62,358 nt of DNA from positions 1 through 62,358 of the forward strand of contig JAFUDS010000018.1 in assembly GCA_017464305.1 (NCBI GenBank), written 5' to 3'. Origin of the DNA: Clostridia bacterium (GTDB taxonomy: Bacteria > Bacillota > Clostridia > Christensenellales > Aristaeellaceae). Below are positions 54,069 to 62,358 of this stretch, in pieces. Positions within the stretch are counted from its first letter, which is position 1. The number at the start of each line of letters is the position of its first letter. The position numbers were made by a program, and so were the translations under genes. The notes under the pieces are model-generated. The model did no database searches. It saw only the letters and a program-made list of their open reading frames with translations, and was not told the origin of the DNA.

Positions 54069-54100
54069 GCGTCAGAAGGTGGGGTGCTGTATAGGAGAAA

Positions 54101-54517
54101 TCAAAGAATTAAGGAAATGATGCAGAAAATCAGGGCGCAGAGGAGATCCGCCAGCGCCAGCACCAGATAGCGCTCCTCGTCGGACAGACTTTCGTAGCTT
54201 TGAATCTCCTCATCCACAAAATCAATCATATCTCCAGCCCCCCGGGCAGGGCGCTTGCGGTCGATCTTCGTCCGCAGCCAATCCAGCCGGGGGAGCTTGA
54301 GCCCATCCATCTGCAGACGGCTGAGCCAGGCGAAGAGGAGGCAGAGGATCCCATAGAGCAGCATGAGCTCGCTCCGCAGATCCCGCCCGCCGGCCCGGGC
54401 CAGGAGAAAGGCCAAAAACAGGGTCAGGAACAGCCCCCAGACCAGGCGGGTAAAGGCGCGATGAATCAGAGGCCGAATCAGATCGGAACTCCAGGTTTGC
54501 CGAAACTTCTTGAACAA
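54101..54517 (-). CDS. Small membrane protein of unknown function
   Basis: The protein (138 aa) has a basic N-terminus, two helices around residues 25-40 and 50-65 and a C-terminal helix (about 118-138), separated by a charged segment (DWLRTKIDRKRPARG). No family recognised. It is encoded alone between leuS (convergent) and the second peptide-import operon (divergent). The start ATG at 54517 follows a GGAGG-type site. Confidence 0.6.
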   Translation of the reverse strand: MFKKFRQTWSSDLIRPLIHRAFTRLVWGLFLTLFLAFLLARAGGRDLRSELMLLYGILCLLFAWLSRLQMDGLKLPRLDWLRTKIDRKRPARGAGDMIDFVDEEIQSYESLSDEERYLVLALADLLCALIFCIISLIL

Positions 54518-54630
54518 GGGTGCAACCTCCCAGGAGATGAAATATGGACTATTTTACATCAAACGGAGGGAAATATCATCCTGTGTTCTGTATACATTGT
54601 GAAAAGATTGTTTTTTTGGTGTATTTTGCT

Positions 54631-54658
54631 TTGAAATGGTAGCAAGGCAGGGTATAAT
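54631..54658 (+). promoter_or_regulatory. Promoter of the second peptide-import operon
   Basis: TTGAAA at 54631-54636, 16-bp spacer, TATAAT at 54653-54658. No dyad like those upstream of the first operon is present. Confidence 0.6.
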
Positions 54659-54721
54659 TCCGTTATCTGCCAAAGGCAGCGCGGGTGTGCCCGCAGAACA
54701 AAATAAGGAGGATATCCCACC

Positions 54722-56635
54722 ATGAAAAAGTTTCTCGCCCTGGTAATGGCGCTGTGCATGGTTTTGACCATGGCGTCCTTTGCCTCCGCAGAAGAGCTGA
54801 CCGAGCTGAACACCTATGAGACGCAGGCTCGTGAGCTGGAGACCTGGAATGTGCATTATTCCCAGGCTGCGGTTGACCTGAATGTGCTGTGCAATCTGTT
54901 CGACGGCCTGCTGACCAACGACAACCACGGCAACCTGAAGCCCAACGCCGCCAAGTCCTACGAGACTCCCGATGACGGCCAGACCTGGATCTTCACCCTG
55001 AACGAGGGGATGAACTGGATCACCAACGACGGCGAAGTGCAGGCTCCTGTGCTGGCTTCTGACTGGGCCACCGGTCTGGAGTGGGTGCTGAACTATGCGA
55101 AGAACGCGTCCTACAACGTGTCTATGCCTGCCGAGATGATCGCTGGCGCCAATGATTACTACGAGTACACCAAGACCCTTGCGGAGACTGATGAAGACGC
55201 CGCCAAGGCCCTGACCGCCGACGCGGACAGCAAGTTCGCCGAAATGGTGGGCGTTGCTGTGGATGACGAAGCTGGCACCATCACCTATTCTCTGGTGGAC
55301 AAGCTGCCCTACTTCCCCTCTGTGGCCACCTATAACTGCCTGTATCCCCTGTCTGCCGACCTGGTGGAAGAAGTGGGTGTGGACGGATATCGTGACATCA
55401 CCTGGGAAGATATGTGGTACAACGGCGCCTATGTGGTGACCTATTATGAATTCCAGAACCAGAAGGTGCTGGAGAAGGCCCCCAACTACTGGAACGATGC
55501 CAATGCCAAGCGGTTCGACAAGGTGACCATCAAGATGGTGGAATCCGCTGCGACTGCCTATCAGCTGTTTAAGGAAGGTCAGCTGGATCACGTGTCTCTG
55601 GACACCGCCACCCTGCAGGCCATCTATAACGAGACGGAAGACGCCGAGCTGAAGGCCAATCTGGTTGAATCCCGGCCCACTAAGTATTCCTATCAGATTC
55701 ACCTGGTGTATGCGAAGAACCTGGAAGACGGCGAGACCCCGGACACCAACTGGAACACTGCCGCCGCCAACGAGAATTTCCGCAAGAGCCTGTACTATGG
55801 CCTGGATCTGACCGGCTATTTCGCCCGGACCAATGCCATCAACCCCCTGAGCTGCCAGAACTATGTGTACACTGGAAACGGCGTATCCTTCACCTCTGAC
55901 GGCACCGATTATACGCAGCTGGTTCGCGACGAGCTGGGCCTGCAGTATGACTACGAGAACTACACCCGTTTTGATGCCGAGAAGGCCGCTGAATACAAGG
56001 CCAAGGCCATCGAAGAGCTGACCGCCAAGGGCGTTACCTTCCCCATCGAAGCGGATTACTACATCTCTGGCGCTTCCACCGTGGCTGCCGAGACTGCCAA
56101 GGTGCTGGAGAACATCTTCTCCGAAGGCCTGGGCGATGATTACATCAAGCTGGTTACCAAGACCTACACCAGTATTGGGCCGGAAGTGCGTACTCCCCGG
56201 AAGGCTTCCTTCTACATCAACGGCTGGGGCGCTGACTTCGCCGATCCCATCAACTTCCTGGGCCAGGAGACCTATGATGATCCTCAGGCCTACTATGCCA
56301 ACAACTACAGCCACTGCAACGAGAACGACGATCCTGATTTGATCGCGGCCTACAAGGAATTCACCGACCTGGTGGTGGAAGCCAAGGCCATCACCGGCGA
56401 TCTGGATGCTCGTTACGCTGCCTTCGCCAAGGCGGAAGCCAGCTTCATCAACCATGCGCTGGCCATCCCCTGCAACTATGAAGTGGCTTGGGAGTTGACC
56501 AAGATCAACAACTACAGCAAGGTTTACAGCATGTATGGCATGCAGGGCTATCGCTACGTGGATTGGGAAACCAGCACGGAAGCTTACACCACTGAGCAGA
56601 TGGAAGCCCTGGCTGCTGCCTATGCCGCGGAATAA
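54722..56635 (+). CDS. Peptide-binding protein (SBP_bac_5), conventional order
   Basis: The protein (637 aa) has a signal peptide (MKKFLALVMALCMVLTMASFASA|EE) without a lipobox cysteine at the cleavage point. The mature part starts as in usual family members (NVHYSQAAVDLNVLCNLFDGL) and ends with the typical C-terminal segment (LDARYAAFAKAEASFINHAL, then YSMYGMQGYRYVDW). This makes it the reference for the permuted protein encoded at 25422. It should bind oligopeptides outside the cell and feed the OppBC-DF system encoded downstream. Ribosome binding site AAGGAGG. Confidence 0.95.
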   Translation: MKKFLALVMALCMVLTMASFASAEELTELNTYETQARELETWNVHYSQAAVDLNVLCNLFDGLLTNDNHGNLKPNAAKSYETPDDGQTWIFTLNEGMNWITNDGEVQAPVLASDWATGLEWVLNYAKNASYNVSMPAEMIAGANDYYEYTKTLAETDEDAAKALTADADSKFAEMVGVAVDDEAGTITYSLVDKLPYFPSVATYNCLYPLSADLVEEVGVDGYRDITWEDMWYNGAYVVTYYEFQNQKVLEKAPNYWNDANAKRFDKVTIKMVESAATAYQLFKEGQLDHVSLDTATLQAIYNETEDAELKANLVESRPTKYSYQIHLVYAKNLEDGETPDTNWNTAAANENFRKSLYYGLDLTGYFARTNAINPLSCQNYVYTGNGVSFTSDGTDYTQLVRDELGLQYDYENYTRFDAEKAAEYKAKAIEELTAKGVTFPIEADYYISGASTVAAETAKVLENIFSEGLGDDYIKLVTKTYTSIGPEVRTPRKASFYINGWGADFADPINFLGQETYDDPQAYYANNYSHCNENDDPDLIAAYKEFTDLVVEAKAITGDLDARYAAFAKAEASFINHALAIPCNYEVAWELTKINNYSKVYSMYGMQGYRYVDWETSTEAYTTEQMEALAAAYAAE

Positions 56636-56683
56636 GCCGGCAGAAACCGGACTGTTTTCCTGAGCGATCAGGAGCCTGAAGCT

Positions 56684-56785
56684 GGTCCGGGGCGGCCCTC
56701 ACAGACTGCCCCGGACCTTTCTTTTTCCGGAAAAGCGGAATATCCGTTTGAGTGATCGGTGCCTCCGGCATTCAAACGAATATTC
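56684..56785 (+). terminator. Two intercistronic hairpins after the binding-protein gene
   Basis: GGTCCGGGGC / GCCCCGGACC (56684-56693 with 56708-56717) plus TTTCTTTTT forms an attenuator-like terminator. A second imperfect 16-bp inverted repeat lies at 56738-56753 and 56770-56785. They should lower expression of the membrane genes relative to the binding protein. Confidence 0.7.
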
Positions 56786-56825
56786 GGCGCAAAAAATGAT
56801 TGAGAGAGGAAAGGAGCTGGAAGCG

Positions 56826-58025
56826 ATGGTCAAATACATTATTAAACGGTTGCTGCAATCCCTGCTGACCATTTTGCTGGTGGTATGCCTGGTGTTCTTC
56901 CTGATGCGGCTGATGCCCAAGGAGTACTTCTTTACGGAAGAAGAGCTGATGAAGTTCACCGATCAGCAGAAGTTCTCCAAACTGGAAGCCCTGGGAATTA
57001 TGGATATTTGCCCCACCTGTCATGGGACAGGTTTGCTGGAGGTGGGGGAGAAGTGTCCAGACTGTATGACATACTCCACCAACCCCAATCAGGGCACGGG
57101 ATATGTGGATCGGCCCATCCTGGCCCAATTGGGTGATTTCCTGGGCAATTTGCTGGAATTCCGGGTATTCAACGCCAAGGGGAAGGAAGTAAAGACCATC
57201 GATCCCATCAACTTCTGGACCTGGGTAGGCGCGAAATTCCGCGGAGAGAATGCCTTCGGCGAATTGAAGGAGGGATATGGCGCTCGGCTGTGCTTCAACC
57301 TGGGCAAGAGTATCCGGCTGGAAAAGGGCCAATACGTGACGGATGTGATCGCCGCCAAGATGAGCGTATCCATGGAAATCGGGCTGTTTTCGCTGGCGGT
57401 TTCCCTGGTGCTGGGCGTAATCCTGGGGGTGCTGCAGGCGCGGTATAAGGACGGCCTGTTGGATCATATTGGCACGGGATACACCGTGCTGGTCAACGCG
57501 GTACCTCATCTGGTGATCTATACCATCATCATGATCGGCGGCGCCTCTCTTTTCGGACTGCCCATGCGCTATGACGCCACGGCGGCGAACCCCGGGCTGA
57601 CGAAGATTCTGCCTGTGGTTTGCCTTAGCATCGGCTCCACGGCCGGATATATGCTTTGGACTCGTCGTTATATGGTGGATGAGCTGAACAAGGATTATAT
57701 TCGACTGGCCAAGTTGAAGGGACTCAGCGATCGGAAGGTCATGTTCCGCCATGTGCTGAAGAATGCCTTTGTTCCTCTGGCTCAGTATCTGCCCTATTCC
57801 ATCCTGCTGACAGTGGGCGGCAGCCTGCTGGTGGAGCGGTTCTTTGCCGTGCCCGGCATGGGGCCGGAGCTGACCAACGCGATCAACCGGTACGACCTGA
57901 ACCTGGTGCAGGGTATCGTGCTGCTCTATGCGACCATGGGTATTTTAGGGGTTTTCCTGGGAGATTTGTTGATGACCCTGATTGATCCTCGGATCAAGCT
58001 GACCGGAAAGGGGGATGTACGGTAG
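56826..58025 (+). CDS. oppB: OppB-type permease with CxxC/CxxC outside loop
   Basis: The protein (399 aa) has the first helix at about residues 10-30, an outside region to about residue 185 and five further helices with the transport motif DYIRLAKLKGLSDRKVMFRH. The outside region carries CPTCHGTGLLEVGEKCPDC (residues 62-80), a cysteine arrangement like DnaJ zinc modules. OppB proteins usually have no cysteines here. The ATG at 56826 follows GGAGC with 8-base spacing; the earlier frame start lies inside the hairpin. It overlaps oppC by 1 base. Confidence 0.88.
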   Translation: MVKYIIKRLLQSLLTILLVVCLVFFLMRLMPKEYFFTEEELMKFTDQQKFSKLEALGIMDICPTCHGTGLLEVGEKCPDCMTYSTNPNQGTGYVDRPILAQLGDFLGNLLEFRVFNAKGKEVKTIDPINFWTWVGAKFRGENAFGELKEGYGARLCFNLGKSIRLEKGQYVTDVIAAKMSVSMEIGLFSLAVSLVLGVILGVLQARYKDGLLDHIGTGYTVLVNAVPHLVIYTIIMIGGASLFGLPMRYDATAANPGLTKILPVVCLSIGSTAGYMLWTRRYMVDELNKDYIRLAKLKGLSDRKVMFRHVLKNAFVPLAQYLPYSILLTVGGSLLVERFFAVPGMGPELTNAINRYDLNLVQGIVLLYATMGILGVFLGDLLMTLIDPRIKLTGKGDVR

Positions 58026-59077
58026 TGAGTAAGAAAAATGTGAAGAAAACCGTGCAGGAGATGGAAGCGCCGGTGGTCAATCTGAGTGCTGACCCCAGCT
58101 CCATTGATCAGGAGCCCAAGGTGCAGCGGCCCATGGGGCGGGAATACCCCAAGGCCCGGAATCGGATGCCGGAGAAACAGTTGTTTGAGTTCGCGGAATA
58201 TCATGCACAGGATGCTGAAAAGATTGGTTATTCCAATTATTCCTACTGGAAGAGTGTCTGGCAGAATTTCTTGAAAAACAAGCCGGCTGTCATCATGGCC
58301 TGCGTATTCGTATTACTGTTTATCTTCACCTTCGTGGCCAGCGCCATTGGGAAATATGACATCTATATGACGCCGGATCCCCAAAACCGATCCTATCTGC
58401 CTCCCAGCGGGGAGTTCTGGTTTGGTACTAATGCCATTGGTCAGGACTACTGGGCCCAGGTTTGGTATGCCACCCGGGCATCCATCCTGCTGGCGGTGCT
58501 GGTATCCTTCGGACAGATTATCGTGGGAGTGCTGATTGGACTGGTATGGGGCTATGTGCGAAAGCTGGATCGATTCTTTACGGAAGTGTATAACCTGATC
58601 GACAATATTCCCACCATTATCTATATGACCCTGATTGCTCTGATGGTGGGCAAGAGCATGCTGACCATGGGCATCACCATGGTGGCCTTCGGTTGGCTGG
58701 CTACCGCCCGGAATGTGCGAAACCTGGTGTTCATGTATCGCGACCGGGAATATAACCTGGCCTCCCGCTGCTTGGGCACGAAGCTGGGACGAATTCTGTT
58801 CCGCAACATCTTCCCCTATCTGGTCAGTGTCATCATTCTTCGGCTGGCCCTGGCCATCCCTAACACTATTGCCTATGAAACGACCCTGACCTATCTGGGG
58901 CTAATGGACATCATGCTGCCCTCCCTGGGCAACCTGCTGGCTTCCGCGCGGGCAGTATTCCCCCGGGCCAGCTATACCCTTTGGTTCCCGGCGGCGATTG
59001 TCAGCATCATTACCATTACTTTCTACCTGGTAGGCAACGCCTTCTCCGATGCCTGCGACCCCCGGAATCATGTGTAA
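58025..59077 (+). CDS. oppC: OppC-type peptide permease
   Basis: The protein (350 aa) has a long charged cytoplasmic N-terminus, a first helix at about residues 88-110 and five further helices, with the ATPase-docking loop REYNLASRCLGTKLGRILFR. This loop is nearly the same as in the OppC of the first operon, so the two importers are paralogous. Starts with GTG overlapping the oppB stop. Confidence 0.9.
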   Translation: MSKKNVKKTVQEMEAPVVNLSADPSSIDQEPKVQRPMGREYPKARNRMPEKQLFEFAEYHAQDAEKIGYSNYSYWKSVWQNFLKNKPAVIMACVFVLLFIFTFVASAIGKYDIYMTPDPQNRSYLPPSGEFWFGTNAIGQDYWAQVWYATRASILLAVLVSFGQIIVGVLIGLVWGYVRKLDRFFTEVYNLIDNIPTIIYMTLIALMVGKSMLTMGITMVAFGWLATARNVRNLVFMYRDREYNLASRCLGTKLGRILFRNIFPYLVSVIILRLALAIPNTIAYETTLTYLGLMDIMLPSLGNLLASARAVFPRASYTLWFPAAIVSIITITFYLVGNAFSDACDPRNHV

Positions 59078-59092
59078 GGAGGGAGGACGGAC

Positions 59093-61189
59093 ATGAGCGA
59101 AACCAGTGAAAAGATCAGCACCCGCATGCGGGATCAGATCGAGGAAATGGGAAGGAATGTGGATTTTGACGCCAAGGCGAAAAGAATCCTGTCCCAGGAG
59201 CCCATTCTTTCCGCCCAGGAGGTGGAGGTAACCTTCTCCCTGCGGGGAAACAAGCTGACCGCCATCCGGCGGACATCCCTGGACCTGTACGAAGGGGAGA
59301 CCCTGGCCATCGTGGGCGAGTCCGGGTCCGGAAAGAGCGTGTTCACGAAATGCTTCGTGGGCATGCTGGACAAGAACGGTTCTATCACTCACGGTTCCAT
59401 CATGTATGATGGGCAGGATCTGACCAAGCTGACGGAGAAGCAGTGGCTGCAGATTCGCGGCAAAAAGATCGCCATGGTGACCCAGGATCCTATGACCAGC
59501 CTGAACCCTCTGAAGACCATTGGCTATCAGATTCAGGAGAGCGTGGAGCTGCATCAGGGGTTGAAAGGCAAAGCGGCCCGGGAGGAGACCTACCGGATCC
59601 TGCGGGAGGTGGGCATTTCCGAACCGGAGCGGCGCTACAAGCAGTACCCCCACGAGTTTTCCGGCGGCATGCGCCAGCGGGTGGTGATCGCCATCGCCGT
59701 GGCTTGCAAACCCCAGATTCTGATATGCGACGAGCCCACCACGGCCCTGGATGTGACCATTCAGGCTCAGATTTTGGACCTGATTCGTCGGCTGCAAAAA
59801 GAGCAGAACATGACCATCATCTATATCACCCATGATCTGGGGGTGGTGGCCAATGTGGCGGACCGGGTAGCCGTGATGTACGCCGGGCAGATCATCGAGG
59901 TGGGCATGTGCAACGAGGTCTTCTTCGATGCTTGGCATCCTTATACATGGGCTTTGCTGCAAGCGCTGCCGCAGCTGGGCGTCAAGGGGGAGAAACTGCC
60001 CGCCATCGACGGTACGCCACCCAACCTGTTCAACCAGATTCAGGGCGATGCCTTTGCGCCCCGGAACAAGAAGGCCCTGAACATCGATTTCCTGGAAGAA
60101 CCGCCCATGTACGAAGTGACGGCGACGCACATGGTGAAGGCCTGGATCCGTGATCCCCGGGCGCCAAAGGTAGAGCAGCCCACAGCCATCGCTCGCCTGG
60201 CGGAGGCGAAGGAAGAGACGGGGACAGACCCGAACGTGATTCACCCTCATCAGGATCCTAACCGGGAGACGCTGATCCAGGTGAAAAATATGCAGGTCAC
60301 CTTCGGTACCGGACGGCATAAGTTCGTGGCGGTGGACGACGTCAACTTTGAAATCTATAAGGGCGAAACCTTCTCCCTGGTAGGGGAGTCCGGCTCTGGA
60401 AAAACCACCATTGGCCGGGCCATTGTTCGGATCAACCCCATCACGAATGGTGAGGTGCTGTTCCGGGGTGAACGGGTCAGCGGTAAGATCAGTAAGGAAC
60501 TGGACACCAAGGTGATCCGCTCCATGCAGATGATTTTCCAAGATCCCATGGCCTCCCTGAACGAGCGGGCCAAGGTGGACTACATCGTGTCTGAAGGGCT
60601 GATGAATTTCCACCTGTATGAAAACGAGCACGATCGGCAGGACAAGGTGCAGGCCGCGCTGCAGGAAGTGGGATTGCTGCCGGAATTCTCCAGCAGATTC
60701 CCCCATGAGTTCTCCGGCGGTCAGCGGCAGCGCATCGGCATTGCCCGCAGCCTGATCATGCAGCCGGAATTCATCGTGGCGGACGAGCCCATCTCCGCCC
60801 TGGACGTTTCCATCCGGGCCCAGGTGTTGAACCTGCTGAACGACATGAAGAAGAAGCGGGGCTTGACCTACCTCTTCATCGCGCATGACCTGAGCGTGGT
60901 GCGGTTCATTTCTGACCGCATCGCGGTCATTCACAAGGGGCGGATCGTGGAGCTTGCGGAGGCGGAGGAGCTGTTCTATCGGCCCATGCATCCTTACACT
61001 AAGGCGCTGCTGTCCGCGGTGCCCAACCCCAACCCCTATCTGGAGCGCAGCAAGAAGCTGCTGGTGTACGATCCCTCGATTCATGACTATTCCACCGAGA
61101 AACCGGTCTGGTGCGAGCTGCTGCCGGGTCACTTTGTGTACGGCAACGAGCGGGAGCTGGATGGCTATCGGAAGGAGTTTAAACTGTAA
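59093..61189 (+). CDS. Fused OppD-OppF ATPase
   Basis: The protein (698 aa) contains two complete ATPases. The OppD half has Walker A GESGSGKS (75-82), [12 protein letters not shown], signature FSGGMRQR and [12 protein letters not shown]. The OppF half has Walker A GESGSGKT (431-438), [11 protein letters not shown], signature [10 protein letters not shown] and [11 protein letters not shown]. Both halves end with the oligopeptide C-terminal region (the OppF half with YDPSIHDYS). It has no coiled-coil insertion and no membrane tail, unlike the separate OppD and OppF of the first operon. It completes the second importer. Confidence 0.95.
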   Translation: MSETSEKISTRMRDQIEEMGRNVDFDAKAKRILSQEPILSAQEVEVTFSLRGNKLTAIRRTSLDLYEGETLAIVGESGSGKSVFTKCFVGMLDKNGSITHGSIMYDGQDLTKLTEKQWLQIRGKKIAMVTQDPMTSLNPLKTIGYQIQESVELHQGLKGKAAREETYRILREVGISEPERRYKQYPHEFSGGMRQRVVIAIAVACKPQILICDEPTTALDVTIQAQILDLIRRLQKEQNMTIIYITHDLGVVANVADRVAVMYAGQIIEVGMCNEVFFDAWHPYTWALLQALPQLGVKGEKLPAIDGTPPNLFNQIQGDAFAPRNKKALNIDFLEEPPMYEVTATHMVKAWIRDPRAPKVEQPTAIARLAEAKEETGTDPNVIHPHQDPNRETLIQVKNMQVTFGTGRHKFVAVDDVNFEIYKGETFSLVGESGSGKTTIGRAIVRINPITNGEVLFRGERVSGKISKELDTKVIRSMQMIFQDPMASLNERAKVDYIVSEGLMNFHLYENEHDRQDKVQAALQEVGLLPEFSSRFPHEFSGGQRQRIGIARSLIMQPEFIVADEPISALDVSIRAQVLNLLNDMKKKRGLTYLFIAHDLSVVRFISDRIAVIHKGRIVELAEAEELFYRPMHPYTKALLSAVPNPNPYLERSKKLLVYDPSIHDYSTEKPVWCELLPGHFVYGNERELDGYRKEFKL

Positions 61190-61194
61190 AAGAA

Positions 61195-61226
61195 CAAGCG
61201 CCATGCCAATCGCGGCATGGCGCTTG
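61195..61226 (+). terminator. Hairpin at the end of the second import operon
   Basis: A 13-bp perfect stem (61195-61207 with 61214-61226). The following bases are not T-rich, so it may be a stabilising hairpin as well as a terminator. Confidence 0.55.
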
Positions 61227-61230
61227 CTTC

Positions 61231-61275
61231 AAAACTGGCTAAATCGTGCTATTTTTGACACATTTAGCCAGTTTT
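61231..61275. repeat. 14-bp inverted repeat in an AT-rich gap
   Basis: AAAACTGGCTAAAT and ATTTAGCCAGTTTT with a 17-base spacer. The 314-bp gap holds no gene; it is AT-richer than its surroundings and contains the promoter of the next gene. Confidence 0.5.
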
Positions 61276-61430
61276 AAGCTTTCAATAGAGGCCGTATTCA
61301 TATTTCTAGCCAGACGTCGGGGTTGTCTTGTCTCGGATTGCAAAGTAGGCAGGAATTTGACGATTGTTCAATTGAGGTAATTGAAAAATAGGGTATGAAG
61401 GAGAAAAAACAGAGTTGTAAAAATAAACTA

Positions 61431-61459
61431 TTGTTTTTCTTCTGACACTAATTTACAAT
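61431..61459 (+). promoter_or_regulatory. Promoter of the truncated AAA-ATPase gene
   Basis: TTGTTT at 61431-61436, 17-bp spacer, TACAAT at 61454-61459. Confidence 0.5.
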
Positions 61460-61502
61460 AAAGAGGAATTGAATCAGGGAGAAGAGAGGGGTGGGGGAAA
61501 GC

Positions 61503-62255
61503 ATGGTTCAAACAAATGCGACAAATACGATCGCTATCGGGGTAGATAGCTTCGAGACATTACGGAAGGGTCACTTGTTCTATATTGACAAGACGGATTT
61601 TATCCTGGATTGGTGGAACAAAGGAGATAAAGTTTCCCTGATCACTCGCCCCCGCCGTTTCGGAAAAACACTAAACATGTCCATGATGGAGTGCTTCTTC
61701 TCTGTAAAATTCCATGAACGTGCTGACCTTTTTGATGGACTGAAGGTATGGGAAAATCAAGAGATTCGGAGGGAGCAAGGAACATGGCCGGTTCTGTTTC
61801 TAACCTTTGCCAATGTGAAACAGGCTACGTGGCCCCAAACAAAGAAACTTATCAACACGATGATCTGGATCCTCTACAATTCCTATGATTGGATGATTCA
61901 GGACAGCATGTTTACTGATGTGGATCGGAAGCTTTTCTATCGGGTAAACGATGAAATGGATGATGAAACAGCAGCGCTTTCCCTCCATAATTTGTGCGGA
62001 TGGATGGAAAAGTATTATGGGAAAAAGGTGCTGATCTTTCTGGATGAGTACGATACGCCGATGCAGGAGGCGTGGATTAATGGATTTTGGGACAAAATGG
62101 TTGCTTACATGCGAAGCCTGTTCAGCAGCACTTTTAAGACCAATCCTCATTTGAGTCGCGCTATCATGACAGGGATTACCCGAATCAGCAAGGAATCCAT
62201 TTTTTCAGACATGAATAACCTAACCCAGATAAACTGGAAGAGTTTTCGCTTTTAG
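61503..62255 (+). pseudogene. AAA-ATPase-like/PD-(D/E)XK protein, interrupted
   Basis: The frame begins like PF09820 proteins (IGVDSFETLRKGHLFYIDKT), has the conserved SLITRPRRFGKTLNMSM nucleotide-binding segment and VLIFLDEYDTPMQEA, and matches up to GITRISKESIFSDMNNL. It then diverges at about 62224 and stops at 62255 (TQINWKSFRF), about 250 codons in, whereas family members run to about 500-570 aa with a C-terminal nuclease domain. The simplest reading is insertion of a mobile element at the break. Confidence 0.75.
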
Positions 62256-62318
62256 TATAGCAAAATCCGTCAGAATATGCTATTGTGATCCCAGAATAAA
62301 ATGGTTGGAGGGATCATC

Positions 62319-62358
62319 GTGGCATTGATTACAGAACGCTATCAAGATCAGATCGACA
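62319..62358 (+). mobile_element. Start of a probable transposase-like gene, cut by the window edge
   Basis: A GTG codon at 62319 follows GGAGGGATCATC with good spacing and opens a frame (VALITERYQDQID) that runs off the window. Its position right after the break in the ATPase gene suggests the first gene of an inserted element. The family cannot be set from 13 residues. Confidence 0.4.

Noticed and set aside
58901-61204. 767-codon minus-strand frame opposite the OppDF fusion
   Set aside because: Shadow frame; low-complexity Leu/Gly/His-rich translation.

Overview
The window looks like a chromosome segment from an uncultured, fairly GC-rich member of the Clostridia, probably a gut or rumen lineage near Christensenellales. 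This is inferred from gene families (ECF ThiT, DUF3793 with flavodoxin, LytTR two-component system, PadR with DUF4097, Ami-type peptide importers), strong GGAGG ribosome binding sites and consensus sigma-A promoters. No rRNA, tRNA or CRISPR array was found.

Layout. 1-4.0 kb is an eroded accessory strip: a possible insertion-sequence end, an AAA/DUF4143 ATPase behind a 23-bp inverted repeat, a decayed hicAB toxin-antitoxin pair, a Fe-S aldo/keto reductase and an ATPase fragment. 4.1-9.3 kb is an operon of LytTR regulator, GHKL kinase and two ABC half-exporters. 9.4-25.1 kb holds small stress, metal and metabolism genes: DUF3793-flavodoxin under a metal-box-like promoter, MATE, an XRE protein with a histone-like tail, an AlkD-like enzyme, a TPP riboswitch with thiT, PadR/DUF4097, rhaM, an S24 repressor, and a Panacea/PemK-like toxin-antitoxin pair.

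25.4-34.7 kb is the most unusual part: a peptide-import operon (binding protein, OppB, OppC, OppD, OppF and an ApbE-like membrane protein). The binding protein appears circularly permuted, OppD carries a roughly 235-residue coiled-coil-like insertion, OppF ends in a membrane hairpin, and OppB has a large outside domain. A second system at 54.7-61.2 kb has a conventional binding protein, an OppB with an extracytoplasmic CxxC/CxxC loop, OppC and a fused OppDF. None of the three binding proteins in the window has a lipobox cysteine.

Between them are an aconitase-like hydratase and a phosphoribosyltransferase-like protein (34.8-37.8 kb), a lysine riboswitch driving an amino-acid ABC importer (37.9-40.6 kb), an envelope block (secreted Thr/Pro protein, secreted protein plus TPR/zinc-ribbon membrane protein, acyltransferase, AraC regulator, glycosyltransferase, SH3-repeat wall protein; 40.7-51.4 kb) and leuS. 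The right edge (61.2-62.4 kb) is AT-richer and carries an AAA-ATPase-like gene that is cut short where a probable mobile element begins.
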